This document shows positions 23,428 to 32,273 of a DNA stretch of 64,000 nucleotides, one piece after another. Made by a program: the position numbers and the translations under genes. The DNA lies in NCBI RefSeq assembly GCF_036634195.1, contig NZ_JAZIFY010000001.1:868001-932000 (forward strand). Reading direction: 5' to 3'. The number at the start of each line of letters is the position of its first letter. The stretch's first letter is position 1. The stretch is from Streptomyces sp. P9-A4 (GTDB taxonomy: Bacteria; Actinomycetota; Actinomycetes; Streptomycetales; Streptomycetaceae). A model generated the notes under the pieces. It saw nothing but the letters and a program-made list of their open reading frames with translations, made no database searches and was not told the DNA's origin.

Positions 23428-24537
23428 ATGTGGCCAGGACAGCAGCCGCCCGGGGGCGAGCAGAACCCGCAGGACCAGAATCAGAACCCCTACCAGCAGT
23501 CGGGGTACCAGCAGCCGAACCCGTATCAGCAGCCGCCTACGCAGCCCGGCTACCCGCAGCAGCCGCCGCCCGCGGGACCGGGCTACCCGCAGCAGGGGTA
23601 CGGCCAGCAGCCGGGTTACGGGCAGCCGAACCCGTACCAGCAGCCGACCGTGGCGGCGCAGTACGCGGTGCCGGGACCGGGTCAGCCCGGAGGCCCCGAC
23701 GGCCCGAAGAAGAAGCAGACCACCCTGATCGCGATCGTCGCCGCGACCGCCGTGGTCGTCGCCGCCGGTGTCACCGGGTTCCTGGTGCTCGGCAAGGACG
23801 ACGAGAAGAAGCCCAACGCCGACGACAAGAAGCCGTCCGTGACGGCCTCGACGGACCCGTCCACCGACCCGTCGGCCGACCCCTCGGCGGATCCGAGCGC
23901 CTCGCCGACCATCGCCAACCCGCGCGACGGCGCCGCCCAGCAGCCGACGATCCCGGGCTGGAAGGTCGTCTACAACCCGAAGTACGGCACCCTCTTCGAC
24001 GTACCGCCGGATTGGGAGGTGCTCAAGCCCGGGTCGATCACCTTCTTCGAGGACGAGAAGAAGAACGACGGCAGCCCGCTCGTCACGATGTCGAGCCCCA
24101 CCCGCCTCAAGAGCGAGTGGTGCACCTTCGACACCGACAAGAACGGCACCAACGAGACCTGGGGCCTCAGCACCGCCGGCACCAAGGGCGGCCAGGGCGC
24201 CAAGAACACCTCGGACGCCGCGTTCAGCGAGGCCGGCACCTGGGTGTGGGGCGGCTACGCGCAGCACATGCCGCAGAGCACCATCAAGATCACCAAGGCG
24301 GTGCCGTACAAGACGAAGTCGGGTCTCACCGGCAGCATGGCGACGGCCAAGGCGCCGAACGTCAAGAAGCGCAACAAGTGCGAGACGGACGGCAAGTCCA
24401 TCGCCTTCACCTTCAAGAACGCCAAGGGCGACTTCTCGACCTTCGTGCTCTACGCGGCCGACGGCGTCGCGGACGAGCTGCCGGACGCGACGATCATGCA
24501 GATCCTCTCCACGGTCCGGCTCTCCTCGGGCTCCTGA
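23428..24537 (+). CDS. Membrane-anchored protein with Pro/Gln/Tyr-rich cytosolic N-terminus
   Basis: 369 residues in three parts. Residues 1-90 are disordered and repeat-rich (QQP, NPYQQP, GYPQQ units), a type common on streptomycete one-pass membrane proteins. Residues about 98-122 form one membrane helix (TLIAIVAATAVVVAAGVTGF). An acidic/Ser/Pro linker with DPSADPSADPS follows, then an extracellular domain from about 175 (IPGWKVVYNPKYGTLFDVPP onward) with two cysteines (EWCTF and NKCET) that could pair. Function unknown; the domain resembles the extracellular halves of anchored surface proteins. Confidence 0.8.
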   Translation: MWPGQQPPGGEQNPQDQNQNPYQQSGYQQPNPYQQPPTQPGYPQQPPPAGPGYPQQGYGQQPGYGQPNPYQQPTVAAQYAVPGPGQPGGPDGPKKKQTTLIAIVAATAVVVAAGVTGFLVLGKDDEKKPNADDKKPSVTASTDPSTDPSADPSADPSASPTIANPRDGAAQQPTIPGWKVVYNPKYGTLFDVPPDWEVLKPGSITFFEDEKKNDGSPLVTMSSPTRLKSEWCTFDTDKNGTNETWGLSTAGTKGGQGAKNTSDAAFSEAGTWVWGGYAQHMPQSTIKITKAVPYKTKSGLTGSMATAKAPNVKKRNKCETDGKSIAFTFKNAKGDFSTFVLYAADGVADELPDATIMQILSTVRLSSGS

Positions 24538-24652
24538 GGCGGAGGGTTCCCGGCGCGCGGTACACCCGCGTGCCGGGGCCCGGCTGCCGGGGGCCCGGCT
24601 GCCGTGCCGAGAGCAAATGACCCGTCCGAGGACGGCCCGTCCCGGTATCCGG

Positions 24653-24682
24653 TTGGCGTCGCACGCCGTCGGCAGGGATAGT
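24653..24682 (+). promoter_or_regulatory. Promoter for a leaderless MFS transporter mRNA
   Basis: TTGGCG, 17 bases, GGATAG. The -10 box ends 6 bases before GTG 24689, so the message probably begins at the start codon. This supports 24689 over the upstream ATG at 24617. Confidence 0.4.
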
Positions 24683-24688
24683 CCCCGG

Positions 24689-26020
24689 GTGACCAGACCC
24701 GCCGCCACCCCCCGCCGCAGCCCGCTCCACACCCGACGGCCCGAGTGGGCCGGCCGGAACTACGTCCTCCTCACCGCCGCCACGATCGTGACCAACCTCG
24801 GCACGCACGGCGCGCTGATCGCCACGACCTGGGCGGTCTTCGAATCCGGGGGCGACGCGGGCGACGCCGGTCTCGTGGCGATGGCCCGGTTCCTGCCGCT
24901 CGTCGTCTTCCTGCTCATCGGCGGCGCCGTCGCCGACCGGGTCCCCCGACACCGTGTGATGGTCGCCGCCAACGCCCTCAACTGCGTCTCCCAGGCGGCC
25001 TTCGCGGCCCTCGTACTCACCGGCGAGGCCCAGATCTGGCAGATGATGCTGCTGACCGGCCTGTGCGGGACCGGGCAGGCCTTCTTCAACCCGGCGGCCG
25101 AGGCCATGCTGATGTCCAGCGTCACCGGGGAGCAGGCGAGCCGGGCCTTCGCCGTCTACCGGATGGCCATGCACGGCGCGGCCATCGGCGGCGCCGCGCT
25201 CGGCGGTGCGCTCGTCGCCTTCGTCGGGCCGGGCTGGGTCCTCGTGATCGACGCGATCGGGTTCGCGGTCGCGGGCGGGCTGCGCGCCTTCCTCGATGTG
25301 AGCGGCACCCCGGACCGCGCTCCGGGCGGCGGGCTCTTCGCCGATCTGCGGGAGGGCTGGCAGGAGTTCATCGGCCGGCCGTGGCTGTGGTCGATCGTCG
25401 CCCAGTTCTCCGTGGTGGTGGGACTGATCGGGGCGGTCGAGTCGGTGTTCGGGCCGCTGGTGGCCCGGGACGAGCTGGGCGGGTCGCGCCCCTGGGGCAT
25501 CGCGCTCGCCGCGTACGGCGCGGGGACGGTCGCGGGCGCCGTCCTGATGACCCGCTGGAAGCCGCGCCGGATGCTGTTCGTCGGGACGCTGTGCGTCTTC
25601 CCGATCGCCCTGCCCTCGGCGGCGCTCGCCGTACCGCTCGACGCGGCGGGGCTCACGGCCGCGATGTTCGTCAGCGGCGTCGCGATCGAGGTGTTCGGCG
25701 TGTCGTGGATGACGACGATGCACCAGGAGATCCCGGAGGAGAAGCTGTCCCGGGTCTCCGCGTACGACTGGTTCGGCTCCACGGCGCTGCTGCCGCTGAC
25801 GACGGCGGTGGCCGGCCCCGCGGAGAGCGCCTTCGGCCGGAGCGAGGCGCTGTGGGGCGCAGCGGTCCTGATGACGGTCGTCACGGCGCTGGTGCTGCTG
25901 GTGCCCGACGTACGGAATCTGACCCGCCGTCCGCACACGAAGGAGACCGGCGGCGCTGTCCCGGCGCCGCCGGCGGCCCCGTCAGCCGATCCCGAAGGCG
26001 CCCTCGGGCGGAACGGGTGA
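24689..26020 (+). CDS. MFS transporter (MFS_3, enterobactin-exporter-like)
   Basis: 443 residues with about 12 membrane helices. After the first helix comes GDAGDAGLVAMARFLPLVVF, then the loop VADRVPRHRVMVAANALNCV carrying the MFS signature D-R-x-x-R/H pattern, and late EIPEEKLSRVSAYDWFGSTA, typical of the MFS_3 group of exporters. Substrate unknown. The open frame reaches 24617, but the GTG at 24689 has a -10 box just upstream. Its 3' end overlaps the convergent spermidine-synthase-like gene by 39 bases. Confidence 0.85.
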   Translation: MTRPAATPRRSPLHTRRPEWAGRNYVLLTAATIVTNLGTHGALIATTWAVFESGGDAGDAGLVAMARFLPLVVFLLIGGAVADRVPRHRVMVAANALNCVSQAAFAALVLTGEAQIWQMMLLTGLCGTGQAFFNPAAEAMLMSSVTGEQASRAFAVYRMAMHGAAIGGAALGGALVAFVGPGWVLVIDAIGFAVAGGLRAFLDVSGTPDRAPGGGLFADLREGWQEFIGRPWLWSIVAQFSVVVGLIGAVESVFGPLVARDELGGSRPWGIALAAYGAGTVAGAVLMTRWKPRRMLFVGTLCVFPIALPSAALAVPLDAAGLTAAMFVSGVAIEVFGVSWMTTMHQEIPEEKLSRVSAYDWFGSTALLPLTTAVAGPAESAFGRSEALWGAAVLMTVVTALVLLVPDVRNLTRRPHTKETGGAVPAPPAAPSADPEGALGRNG

Positions 26021-26827
26021 GGGTACGGCCCCGGCGTCGAGGACCGGTTCCGCGGCCCCGGTGAACCGGTCGAGCGTCTCGCCGTGCTCCACGCGCGCGG
26101 GGAAGGCGTCCGAGGCGGCACGCCGCGCCAGGTGGGCGGTGTCGATCTCGCGGCCGGAGGCGACGAGGACGGCGTTCCCGAAGCGTCGGCCGCGCAGCAC
26201 GGCCGGTTCGGCGACGAGTGCCAGCTCGGGGAAGACGGCGGCGAAGGTGGCGAGCTGGGAGCGGAGGAAGGCGAAGGGCGCCCCGTCGGCGAGGTTGGCG
26301 GCGTAGACGCCGTCGGGCCGCAGGACGCGCCGCACCTCGCGCGCGTACTCGACGGAGGTCAGATGGGCGGGCACGCGCGAGCCGCCGAAGACATCGCCGA
26401 TGACGAGGTCGGCGGAGGCCGTCGGCGCGGCCTCCAGCCAGCTCCGGGCGTCCGCACCGTGCACGGTGATGCCGGACCCTTCGGGCAGCGGCAGGTGCTC
26501 CTCGACCAGGTCGAGCAGCCCCCGGTCGGCCTCGACGACGTCCTGACGCGAGCCGGGCCGCGTGACGGCGACGTAGCGGGGCAGGGAGAGCGCCCCGCCG
26601 CCCAGGTGCAGGACGTCGAGCGGTTCACCGTCGTCCGCGACACCGTCGACGACGTGCGCGAGCCAGCGCGCGTACTCGAACTCCAGGTACGCGGGATCGT
26701 CGAGATCGACGTACGACTGCGGCGCACCGTCGACCGTCAGCAGCCAGGCCCGCTCCCGGTCGACGTCGGGCATGAGGCGCGCGGTGCCGTGGTCGACCTC
26801 GCGAAGGACGGGAATCTGCTCGTTCAC
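25982..26827 (-). CDS. Spermidine synthase-like SAM-dependent protein
   Basis: 281 residues with a Rossmann methyltransferase-type core: LDVLHLGGGALSLPRYVAVT (motif I), VVEADRGLLDLVEEHLPLPE (acidic end of strand 2), VHGADARSWLEAAP and DLVIGDVFGGSRVPAHLTSV. The family is called spermidine synthase-like in actinomycetes, but many members lack the aminopropyltransferase pocket and their reaction is unknown. ATG 26827, no signal. It converges with the MFS gene, overlapping its end. Confidence 0.82.
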   Translation of the reverse strand: MNEQIPVLREVDHGTARLMPDVDRERAWLLTVDGAPQSYVDLDDPAYLEFEYARWLAHVVDGVADDGEPLDVLHLGGGALSLPRYVAVTRPGSRQDVVEADRGLLDLVEEHLPLPEGSGITVHGADARSWLEAAPTASADLVIGDVFGGSRVPAHLTSVEYAREVRRVLRPDGVYAANLADGAPFAFLRSQLATFAAVFPELALVAEPAVLRGRRFGNAVLVASGREIDTAHLARRAASDAFPARVEHGETLDRFTGAAEPVLDAGAVPSPVPPEGAFGIG

Positions 26828-26915
26828 GCTCTCATTGTGCCGGGAGGGGTTTGAAGGCGGACACGCCCGCCCACGCGCGCGCGTGGTTCAGCCGTTCCAC
26901 GCCGTCGGCATCGGG

Positions 26916-27668
26916 TCAGAGGTGCTTGAGGGCCTCGCGGACGGAGAGCGGGGAGAGGCGGTCGGTGTGGGCGGCGACGAAGGCGCCTACCTCGCCGGGG
27001 GCGGTCTTGCCGTATTCGCGCAGGCTCCAGCCGATCGCCTTGCGGAGGAAGAAGTCGGTGTCTGCGGCGCGCCGCAGACAGTGGGCGAAGAGCCGGTCGG
27101 CGTCGGTGTCCTCTTTGAAGCGGAGCTGGTGGAGGAGCGCCGTACGGGCCACCCACAGGTCCTCGTCCTCGATCCACTCGTCCATACGCGCCCCCAGGGC
27201 GGGATCGGCGGCGACGAGGCCGCCGACGACGTGGGCGGCGAGGTGGTCGACCGTGTCCCACCAGGAGGTGGTGGTGACGAGACGGCGGGCGACGGGCAGG
27301 AAGCCGGATGAGCAGCGCTTCACATGGCGGCGCAGGTAGTCGACGGCGAAGTAGTGGTACTCGCGCTCGGGCAGGGCGAAGCAGCGCAGGGCGACGGCGG
27401 CGCAGTCGCCCTCGTCGGGGCGGGGGGTGCCGTCGAGGACGGTACGGGACAGTGCCCGGCGCTCGGGGGTGCGCAGCCCGAGGAAGGGGGCGACGCCCTT
27501 CATGTACGCGACCATCTCCTGCGCCCGGAAGGGGTTGCCCGCAGCGGGGTAGACGGTGGTGAGCCGCTCCAGGACGGTGTCGGCGAGCTCGCTGGGCGGG
27601 ATGCCACCGGCATCGGCATCGAGGGCGTCGGCGGCCACCGCGCGGTCGGTCTCGGCGGTGTCGGTCAT
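26916..27668 (-). CDS. DNA alkylation repair protein (AlkD-like)
   Basis: 250 residues of HEAT-like helical repeats. Conserved features are AQEMVAYMKGVAPFLGLRTP near residue 50, the aromatic patch YHYFAVDYLRRHVK, TTSWWDTVDHLAAHVVGG with the Trp-Trp-Asp active-site motif, and FFLRKAIGWSLREYGK. These glycosylases remove bulky alkylated bases such as N3- and N7-alkylpurines. CGGGAGG precedes the ATG at 27668. It diverges from the VTT-domain gene at 27763. Confidence 0.88.
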   Translation of the reverse strand: MTDTAETDRAVAADALDADAGGIPPSELADTVLERLTTVYPAAGNPFRAQEMVAYMKGVAPFLGLRTPERRALSRTVLDGTPRPDEGDCAAVALRCFALPEREYHYFAVDYLRRHVKRCSSGFLPVARRLVTTTSWWDTVDHLAAHVVGGLVAADPALGARMDEWIEDEDLWVARTALLHQLRFKEDTDADRLFAHCLRRAADTDFFLRKAIGWSLREYGKTAPGEVGAFVAAHTDRLSPLSVREALKHL

Positions 27669-27762
27669 GGTGCCTCCCGGTCCTGGAGCGCTCCGGGTCC
27701 GGCCCGGACGGACATGACGCACGTTACGGCGATCATACGGACGCGTCCGTTACTCTCCCCGA

Positions 27763-28560
27763 ATGCTCGCTCCCGTGCCCCGGCCGCCGGGCTCCTTCGC
27801 CGTCCGCTGCTCCCGGGTCCTGCTCTCGCCGCGCTCGCGTCTCTCGCTGCTCACGCTGCTGCTGCTCTCGGCGGCGGCTCTCGTCCTGCTCTACGAGCCT
27901 CAGCGGCTGCTCGCCTCGGGCTGGCCGCCGCACACGAACGGTGCGGGTGCCGTCCTGCTGTTCGGTCTCGCGTACGGCGCTTGCACGGCGGCGCTCGTGC
28001 CGCGCCCGGTGCTCAATCTGGCGGCGGGCGCCCTCTTCGGTTCGGCCATGGGTCTTACGGCGGCGCTCGCGGGGACGGTGCTGGGCGCCGGTATCTCCTT
28101 CACCCTCGGGCGGTTCCTGGGGCAGGACGCGTTGCGGCCACTGCTGCGGGGGCGCTGGCTGACGGCGGCGGACGGGCAGCTGAGCCGGCACGGGTTCCGG
28201 TCGATGCTGGCGATCCGGCTGTTCCCGGGGGTGCCTTTCGCGGCGGCGAACTACTGCGCGGCGGTCTCCCGTATGGGATACGTGCCGTTCCTCGTGGCGA
28301 CGGGACTGGGTTCGGTGCCGAACACGGCGGCGTACGTGGTGGCGGGCGCCCAGGCGGGGTCGCCGGGGTCGCCCGCGTTCCTCTTCTCGGCGGGGTTCAT
28401 CGTCCTGTCAGGCCTCGCCGCGGCGGTGGTGGCCTGGCGCAAGCGGCACGCTCTGCGGGCACCGGCCTCGGCACCCGCACCGGCCTCGGCGTCGGCTCCG
28501 GTGCCGGCTCCGGTGCCGGGTGCGGGACCGGCGCCGGAGCCCGTCGGCGGGCCTCACTGA
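27763..28560 (+). CDS. TVP38/TMEM64-type VTT-domain membrane protein
   Basis: 265 residues with several membrane helices. The VTT core is visible as VPRPVLNLAAGALFGSAMGL, then GTVLGAGISFTLGRFLGQDA, and late FRSMLAIRLFPGVPFAAANY with the conserved R and F-P-P-like turn. The C-terminus is Ala/Pro repeats (APAPASASAPVPAP), disordered. Related to the DedA gene at 22020 in fold. Role in membrane lipid handling is inferred from the family. It ends 10 bases from the convergent thiolase stop. Confidence 0.85.
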   Translation: MLAPVPRPPGSFAVRCSRVLLSPRSRLSLLTLLLLSAAALVLLYEPQRLLASGWPPHTNGAGAVLLFGLAYGACTAALVPRPVLNLAAGALFGSAMGLTAALAGTVLGAGISFTLGRFLGQDALRPLLRGRWLTAADGQLSRHGFRSMLAIRLFPGVPFAAANYCAAVSRMGYVPFLVATGLGSVPNTAAYVVAGAQAGSPGSPAFLFSAGFIVLSGLAAAVVAWRKRHALRAPASAPAPASASAPVPAPVPGAGPAPEPVGGPH

Positions 28561-28570
28561 GGCATACGGG

Positions 28571-29740
28571 TCAGAGCGCCTCGACGATCATCGCGTTGGC
28601 CAGGCCTCCCGCCTCGCACATGGCCTGGAGCCCGTAGCGGGCGCCCCGGGCCCGCAAGGCGTGCACCAGGGTGGTGGTGAGGCGGGTGCCGCTGGCACCG
28701 AGCGGGTGACCGAGGGCGATGGCACCGCCGTGGACGTTGACCTTGGCGGGGTCGGCGCCGGTCTCCTGCTGCCAGGCGAGGACGACGCTCGCGAAGGCCT
28801 CGTTGATCTCGAAGAGGTCGATGTCGGCGAGGGAGAGGCCGGACCGGCGCAGGACCTTCTCGGTGGCGGGGATGACGCCGGTGAGCATGAGCAGCGGGTC
28901 GGAGCCGGTGACGGCGAAGCTGTGCAGCCGGGCGAGGGGGCGCAGCCCGAGGCTGCGGGCGGTGTCGGCGGCCATGACGAGCACGGCGGAGGCGCCGTCG
29001 TTGATGGGGCTGCTGTTGCCTGCGGTGACGGACCAGTCGATCTGCGGGAAGCGTTCGGCGAAGTCGGGGTCCTCGAAGGACGGCCGGAGCCCGGCGAGGA
29101 TCTCGGGGGTGGTGGCGGGGCGTACGGACTCGTCACGGCGGGCGGTCCCGTACGGGGCGACCTCGGCGTCGAAGAGTCCGGCGGCCCAGGCACGGGCCGC
29201 CTTGGTGTGCGACGCGGTGGCGAACACGTCCATGGCCTCGCGGTCGATCGACCACTTGGCGGAGATGAGTTCGGCGCTGATGCCCTGCGGGACGAGGCCC
29301 TCGGGGTAGCGCTCGGCGACGCCGGGGCCGAAGGGATCGGCGCCGGGCGGCACGTTGGACCACATGGGAACGCGGCTCATGGACTCAACACCGCAGGCGA
29401 CGGCGATGTCGTACGCCCCTGAGATGACGCCCTGGGCGGCGAAGTGGACGGCCTGCTGGGAGGAACCGCACTGCCGGTCGACGGTGGTGGCGGGTACCGA
29501 CTCGGGGAACCCCGCGCCGAGCCAGGCGTAGCGGGTGGTGTTCATGGCCTGCTCGCCGACCTGGTCGACGGTGCCGCCGATGACGTCGTCGACGAGGGCG
29601 GGATCGATACCGCTGCGCTCGATCAGGGCACGCAGGGTGTGGGAGAGGAGGGCGACGGGGTGGACATGGGAGAGAGCTCCGCCCGCCTTGCCCTTCCCTA
29701 TGGGGGTCCGGACGGCTTCGACGATGACGGCGTCGCGCAT
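28571..29740 (-). CDS. Acetyl-CoA C-acyltransferase (thiolase)
   Basis: 389 residues, complete. The acyl-accepting Cys lies in DRQCGSSQQAVHFAA near residue 90. The NEAFASVVLAW motif, the HGGAIALGHPLGASGTRLTT block with the catalytic His, and the second Cys in LQAMCEAGGLANA are in standard order. It does thiolytic cleavage or Claisen condensation of acyl-CoAs, usually in beta-oxidation. It diverges from an HxlR regulator, with TGAGTTGG repeats between them, so the regulator probably controls it. Confidence 0.93.
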   Translation of the reverse strand: MRDAVIVEAVRTPIGKGKAGGALSHVHPVALLSHTLRALIERSGIDPALVDDVIGGTVDQVGEQAMNTTRYAWLGAGFPESVPATTVDRQCGSSQQAVHFAAQGVISGAYDIAVACGVESMSRVPMWSNVPPGADPFGPGVAERYPEGLVPQGISAELISAKWSIDREAMDVFATASHTKAARAWAAGLFDAEVAPYGTARRDESVRPATTPEILAGLRPSFEDPDFAERFPQIDWSVTAGNSSPINDGASAVLVMAADTARSLGLRPLARLHSFAVTGSDPLLMLTGVIPATEKVLRRSGLSLADIDLFEINEAFASVVLAWQQETGADPAKVNVHGGAIALGHPLGASGTRLTTTLVHALRARGARYGLQAMCEAGGLANAMIVEAL

Positions 29741-29750
29741 GACTGGCTCC

Positions 29751-29802
29751 TGAGTTGGAGAACTGGACCAACACTCGTCAGTAACGTAACCCAGTGAGTT
29801 GG
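29751..29802. promoter_or_regulatory. TGAGTTGG repeats and dyad, probable HxlR operator
   Basis: GAGTTGG (29752-29758) faces CCAACACTC (29768-29776) as an imperfect dyad, and TGAGTTGG recurs at 29795-29802. The cluster lies between the divergent thiolase and HxlR genes. Confidence 0.4.
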
Positions 29803-29846
29803 ATTTTCAAACCGACCAGGCCCGGTGCTGCCCTACTCTGGGACCT

Positions 29847-30317
29847 ATGAAGGCCTCCCCCCGCCCCTGCTCGATCGCAGACACCCTCGCGCTCGTCGGC
29901 GAGAAGTACTCGCTGCTGGTGCTGCGAGAGGTCTCCCTCGGCGTGCGCCGCTTCGACCGGATCGCCCGCAACACCGGTGCCCCCCGTGACATCCTCACCG
30001 CCCGCCTCAAGCGCCTCGTCGAGGCGGGCGTTCTGGAGAAGGTGCCCTACAGCGAACGCCCGCAGCGCTTCGAGTACCGGGCCACGCCCGCCGGCGAGGA
30101 ACTCCAGCCGGTCCTGGTGACCCTGATGGCCTGGGGCGACCGCCACCTCAACGCGGACCACCGCCCGGTCGTCCTGGAGCACCGCTGCGGCGAGGTCCTC
30201 AGCCCCCGGGTCGTGTGCGCCCACTGCGGCGGCGAGGCCGATACCGAGTCCCTCCGCGCCCACGTCCGGGCGCCCGGCTGGACGACCACGGGACCGACGA
30301 CCCCTCAGGAGGCCTGA
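29847..30317 (+). CDS. HxlR-family transcriptional regulator
   Basis: 156 residues. The winged-helix core is CSIADTLALVGEKYSLLVLR then EVSLGVRRFDRIARNTGAPR, DILTARLKRLVEAGVLEKVP and RFEYRATPAGEELQPVLVTL, the standard HxlR layout. An extra C-terminal CGEVLSPRVVCAHCGGEA could bind a metal. ATG 29847 chosen; the frame extends upstream to 29799 through the putative operator. It likely governs the divergent thiolase. Signal unknown; the Cys residues may make it redox or metal responsive. Confidence 0.85.
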   Translation: MKASPRPCSIADTLALVGEKYSLLVLREVSLGVRRFDRIARNTGAPRDILTARLKRLVEAGVLEKVPYSERPQRFEYRATPAGEELQPVLVTLMAWGDRHLNADHRPVVLEHRCGEVLSPRVVCAHCGGEADTESLRAHVRAPGWTTTGPTTPQEA

Positions 30318-30398
30318 GCACGGGCCCGTCATCTGGGGAAGGTACGCTGCGCACGACCTTCTGACCGCACACGTACATAACGGGACGGCCCTAGCCCC

Positions 30399-31271
30399 AT
30401 GAGTTGGTTCGAATCGTTCATCCTCGGACTCGTCCAGGGGCTGACGGAGTTCCTTCCCATCTCCTCCAGCGCGCACCTCCGTCTCACGGCGGCGTTCGCC
30501 GGCTGGGAAGACCCGGGTGCGGCGTTCACCGCGATCACCCAGATCGGGACGGAGGCCGCGGTACTGATCTACTTCCGCAAGGACATCGCCCGGATCGTCA
30601 CGGCCTGGTTCCGGTCCCTCACCGACAAGACGATGCGCTCCGACCACGACGCCCAGATGGGCTGGCTGGTGATCGTCGGCTCGATACCGATCGGTGTCCT
30701 GGGCGTCGCCTTCAAGGACCAGATCGAGGGCCCCTTCCGCGACCTGCGGCTCATCGCCACCACCCTCATCGTCATGGGCATCGTCCTCGGCGTCGCGGAC
30801 CGGCTGGCCGCCCGCGACGAGATCGGCGGGCGCCACCGGGTGGTCCGCGAGCGCAAGACGCTCAAGGACCTCGGCGTCAAGGACGGTCTGATCTTCGGCT
30901 TCTGTCAGGCGATGGCCCTGATCCCGGGCGTCTCCCGCTCGGGCGCGACGATCTCCGGCGGTCTGCTCATGGGCTACACCCGTGAGGCCGCCGCGCGGTA
31001 CTCCTTTCTCCTCGCGATCCCGGCGGTCCTGGCCTCGGGCGTCTTCGAACTGAAGGACGCGGGCGAGGGCCACGTCTCCTGGGGCCCGACGATCTTCGCC
31101 ACGCTGATCGCCTTCGGCGTCGGCTACGCGGTGATCGCCTGGTTCATGAAGTTCATCACCACGAAGTCCTTCATGCCGTTCGTGATCTACCGAATCCTGC
31201 TCGGAATCCTGCTGTTCGTGCTGGTGGGAGCAGGTGTCCTGAGCCCGCACGCGGGCGAATCCGGCGGCTGA
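30399..31271 (+). CDS. uppP: Undecaprenyl-diphosphate phosphatase
   Basis: 290 residues with about eight membrane helices. It contains the family motifs FILGLVQGLTEFLPISSSAH near the N-terminus and FGFCQAMALIPGVSRSGATI, which hold the catalytic Glu, Ser and Arg of UppP/BacA. It recycles undecaprenyl pyrophosphate to the monophosphate carrier lipid for peptidoglycan synthesis at the membrane, and overexpression is known to give bacitracin resistance. It is the last housekeeping-type gene before the accessory region with IS elements begins at 31.4 kb. Confidence 0.95.
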   Translation: MSWFESFILGLVQGLTEFLPISSSAHLRLTAAFAGWEDPGAAFTAITQIGTEAAVLIYFRKDIARIVTAWFRSLTDKTMRSDHDAQMGWLVIVGSIPIGVLGVAFKDQIEGPFRDLRLIATTLIVMGIVLGVADRLAARDEIGGRHRVVRERKTLKDLGVKDGLIFGFCQAMALIPGVSRSGATISGGLLMGYTREAAARYSFLLAIPAVLASGVFELKDAGEGHVSWGPTIFATLIAFGVGYAVIAWFMKFITTKSFMPFVIYRILLGILLFVLVGAGVLSPHAGESGG

Positions 31272-31391
31272 ACCAGGGCCGCACAGGTAGCGCTATCTAG
31301 CATTTCCTAGCGCCTGATTGCAGCACCACGCCATGATCATCTCCCACTTGTCTCCCACTCATCTCCCAACTGGGAGCCGGGATACGCCCCA

Positions 31392-32096
31392 CTAGTGTCC
31401 TGAGTCGGTAATTCGTCGGCAGTACGAGGCGAGGGATTCGAGGATCTGGTCGGCGGTCTTGGTCCAGATGAACGGCTTGGGGTCTTCGTTCCATGAGTCG
31501 ATCCAGGTGCGGATGTCCTTCTCCAGCGCCTGGACCGACTTGTGGACTCCTCGCCGTATCCGCTTGTTCGTCAGCTCGGCGAACCACCGCTCGACCAGGT
31601 TCAGTCAGGACGAGCTGGTGGGCGTGAAGTGCATGTGGAACCTGGGATGGGCCAGCAGCCACTTCTTGACCGCCGCGGTCTTGTGGGTCGCGTAGTTGTC
31701 GCAGATCAGGTGGACCTGGAGTCCGGCAGGGATCTCCTTGTCGAGCTTGTTCAGGAACTTCCTGAACTCCTCGGCCCGGTGCCGGCGGTGGAGGGACCCG
31801 ATCACCTTGCCGGTGGCCGCGTCGAAGGCCGCGAACAGCGTGGTGGTGCCAGCGCGGACGTAGTCGTGACTGGCCCGCTCGGGCACCCCGGGCATCATCG
31901 GCAGCACCGGCTGGGACCGGTCCAGCGCCTGGATCTGCGACTTCTCGTCCACACACAGCACCAGCGCCCGCTCCGGCGGATCGAGATACAGCCCCACCAC
32001 GTCATGGACCTTGTCGACGAAGAACGGGTCCGTGGACAGCTTGAACGTCTCGGACCGGTGCGGCTGCAAGCCGAAAGCCCGCCACACCCGGGAAAC
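31392..32096 (-). pseudogene. IS630-family transposase remnant, truncated 5' end and nonsense mutation
   Basis: The minus-strand frame reads VLCVDEKSQIQALDRSQPVL (first catalytic Asp), LHLICDNYATHKTAAVKKWL (second Asp) and FHMHFTPTSSS, then an in-frame TGA at about 31607. After it the same frame continues LNLVERWFAELTNKRIRR with the catalytic Glu and reaches a stop at 31392. A Trp-to-stop change at TSSSW is the likely lesion. The N-terminal part is missing and replaced by alcohol dehydrogenase sequence. GTGTCCTGAGTCGGTAATTC next to TA at the left edge may be the original end. Confidence 0.85.
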
Positions 32097-32273
32097 GCCC
32101 AGGATGTCCCCCGCGTCCAAGAAGGGCCCGAGCACCTCGTACAGATGCAGGTCCGATCCACACAGGCCCGTCGTCGTCACTCTGATCACGGCGTCCATGG
32201 GATCGGCGATCTGCGGGTCCGGAACGGTTGCCACCTCGATCTTCCGGCGGCCTTGCCAGGTCACGGCCTTCAT
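32097..32273 (-). pseudogene. Zn-dependent alcohol dehydrogenase, N-terminal 59 residues fused to IS630
   Basis: Starts MKAVTWQGRRKIEVATVPDP and continues to GLCGSDLHLYE, the zinc-ligand Cys region of medium-chain glutathione-independent dehydrogenases. It breaks at DAGDILG and runs in frame into VSRVWRAFG of the IS630 transposase. GAGAGGCG precedes the ATG. The rest of the dehydrogenase is absent from the window. The chimaeric reading frame stays open, so a fusion peptide could be made, but no function is expected. Confidence 0.8.

Noticed and set aside
31320..31375. Repeated CTCCCAC units as a tRNA- or att-like site
   Set aside because: Three short direct repeats are visible, but no tRNA fold and no matching copy elsewhere in the window.
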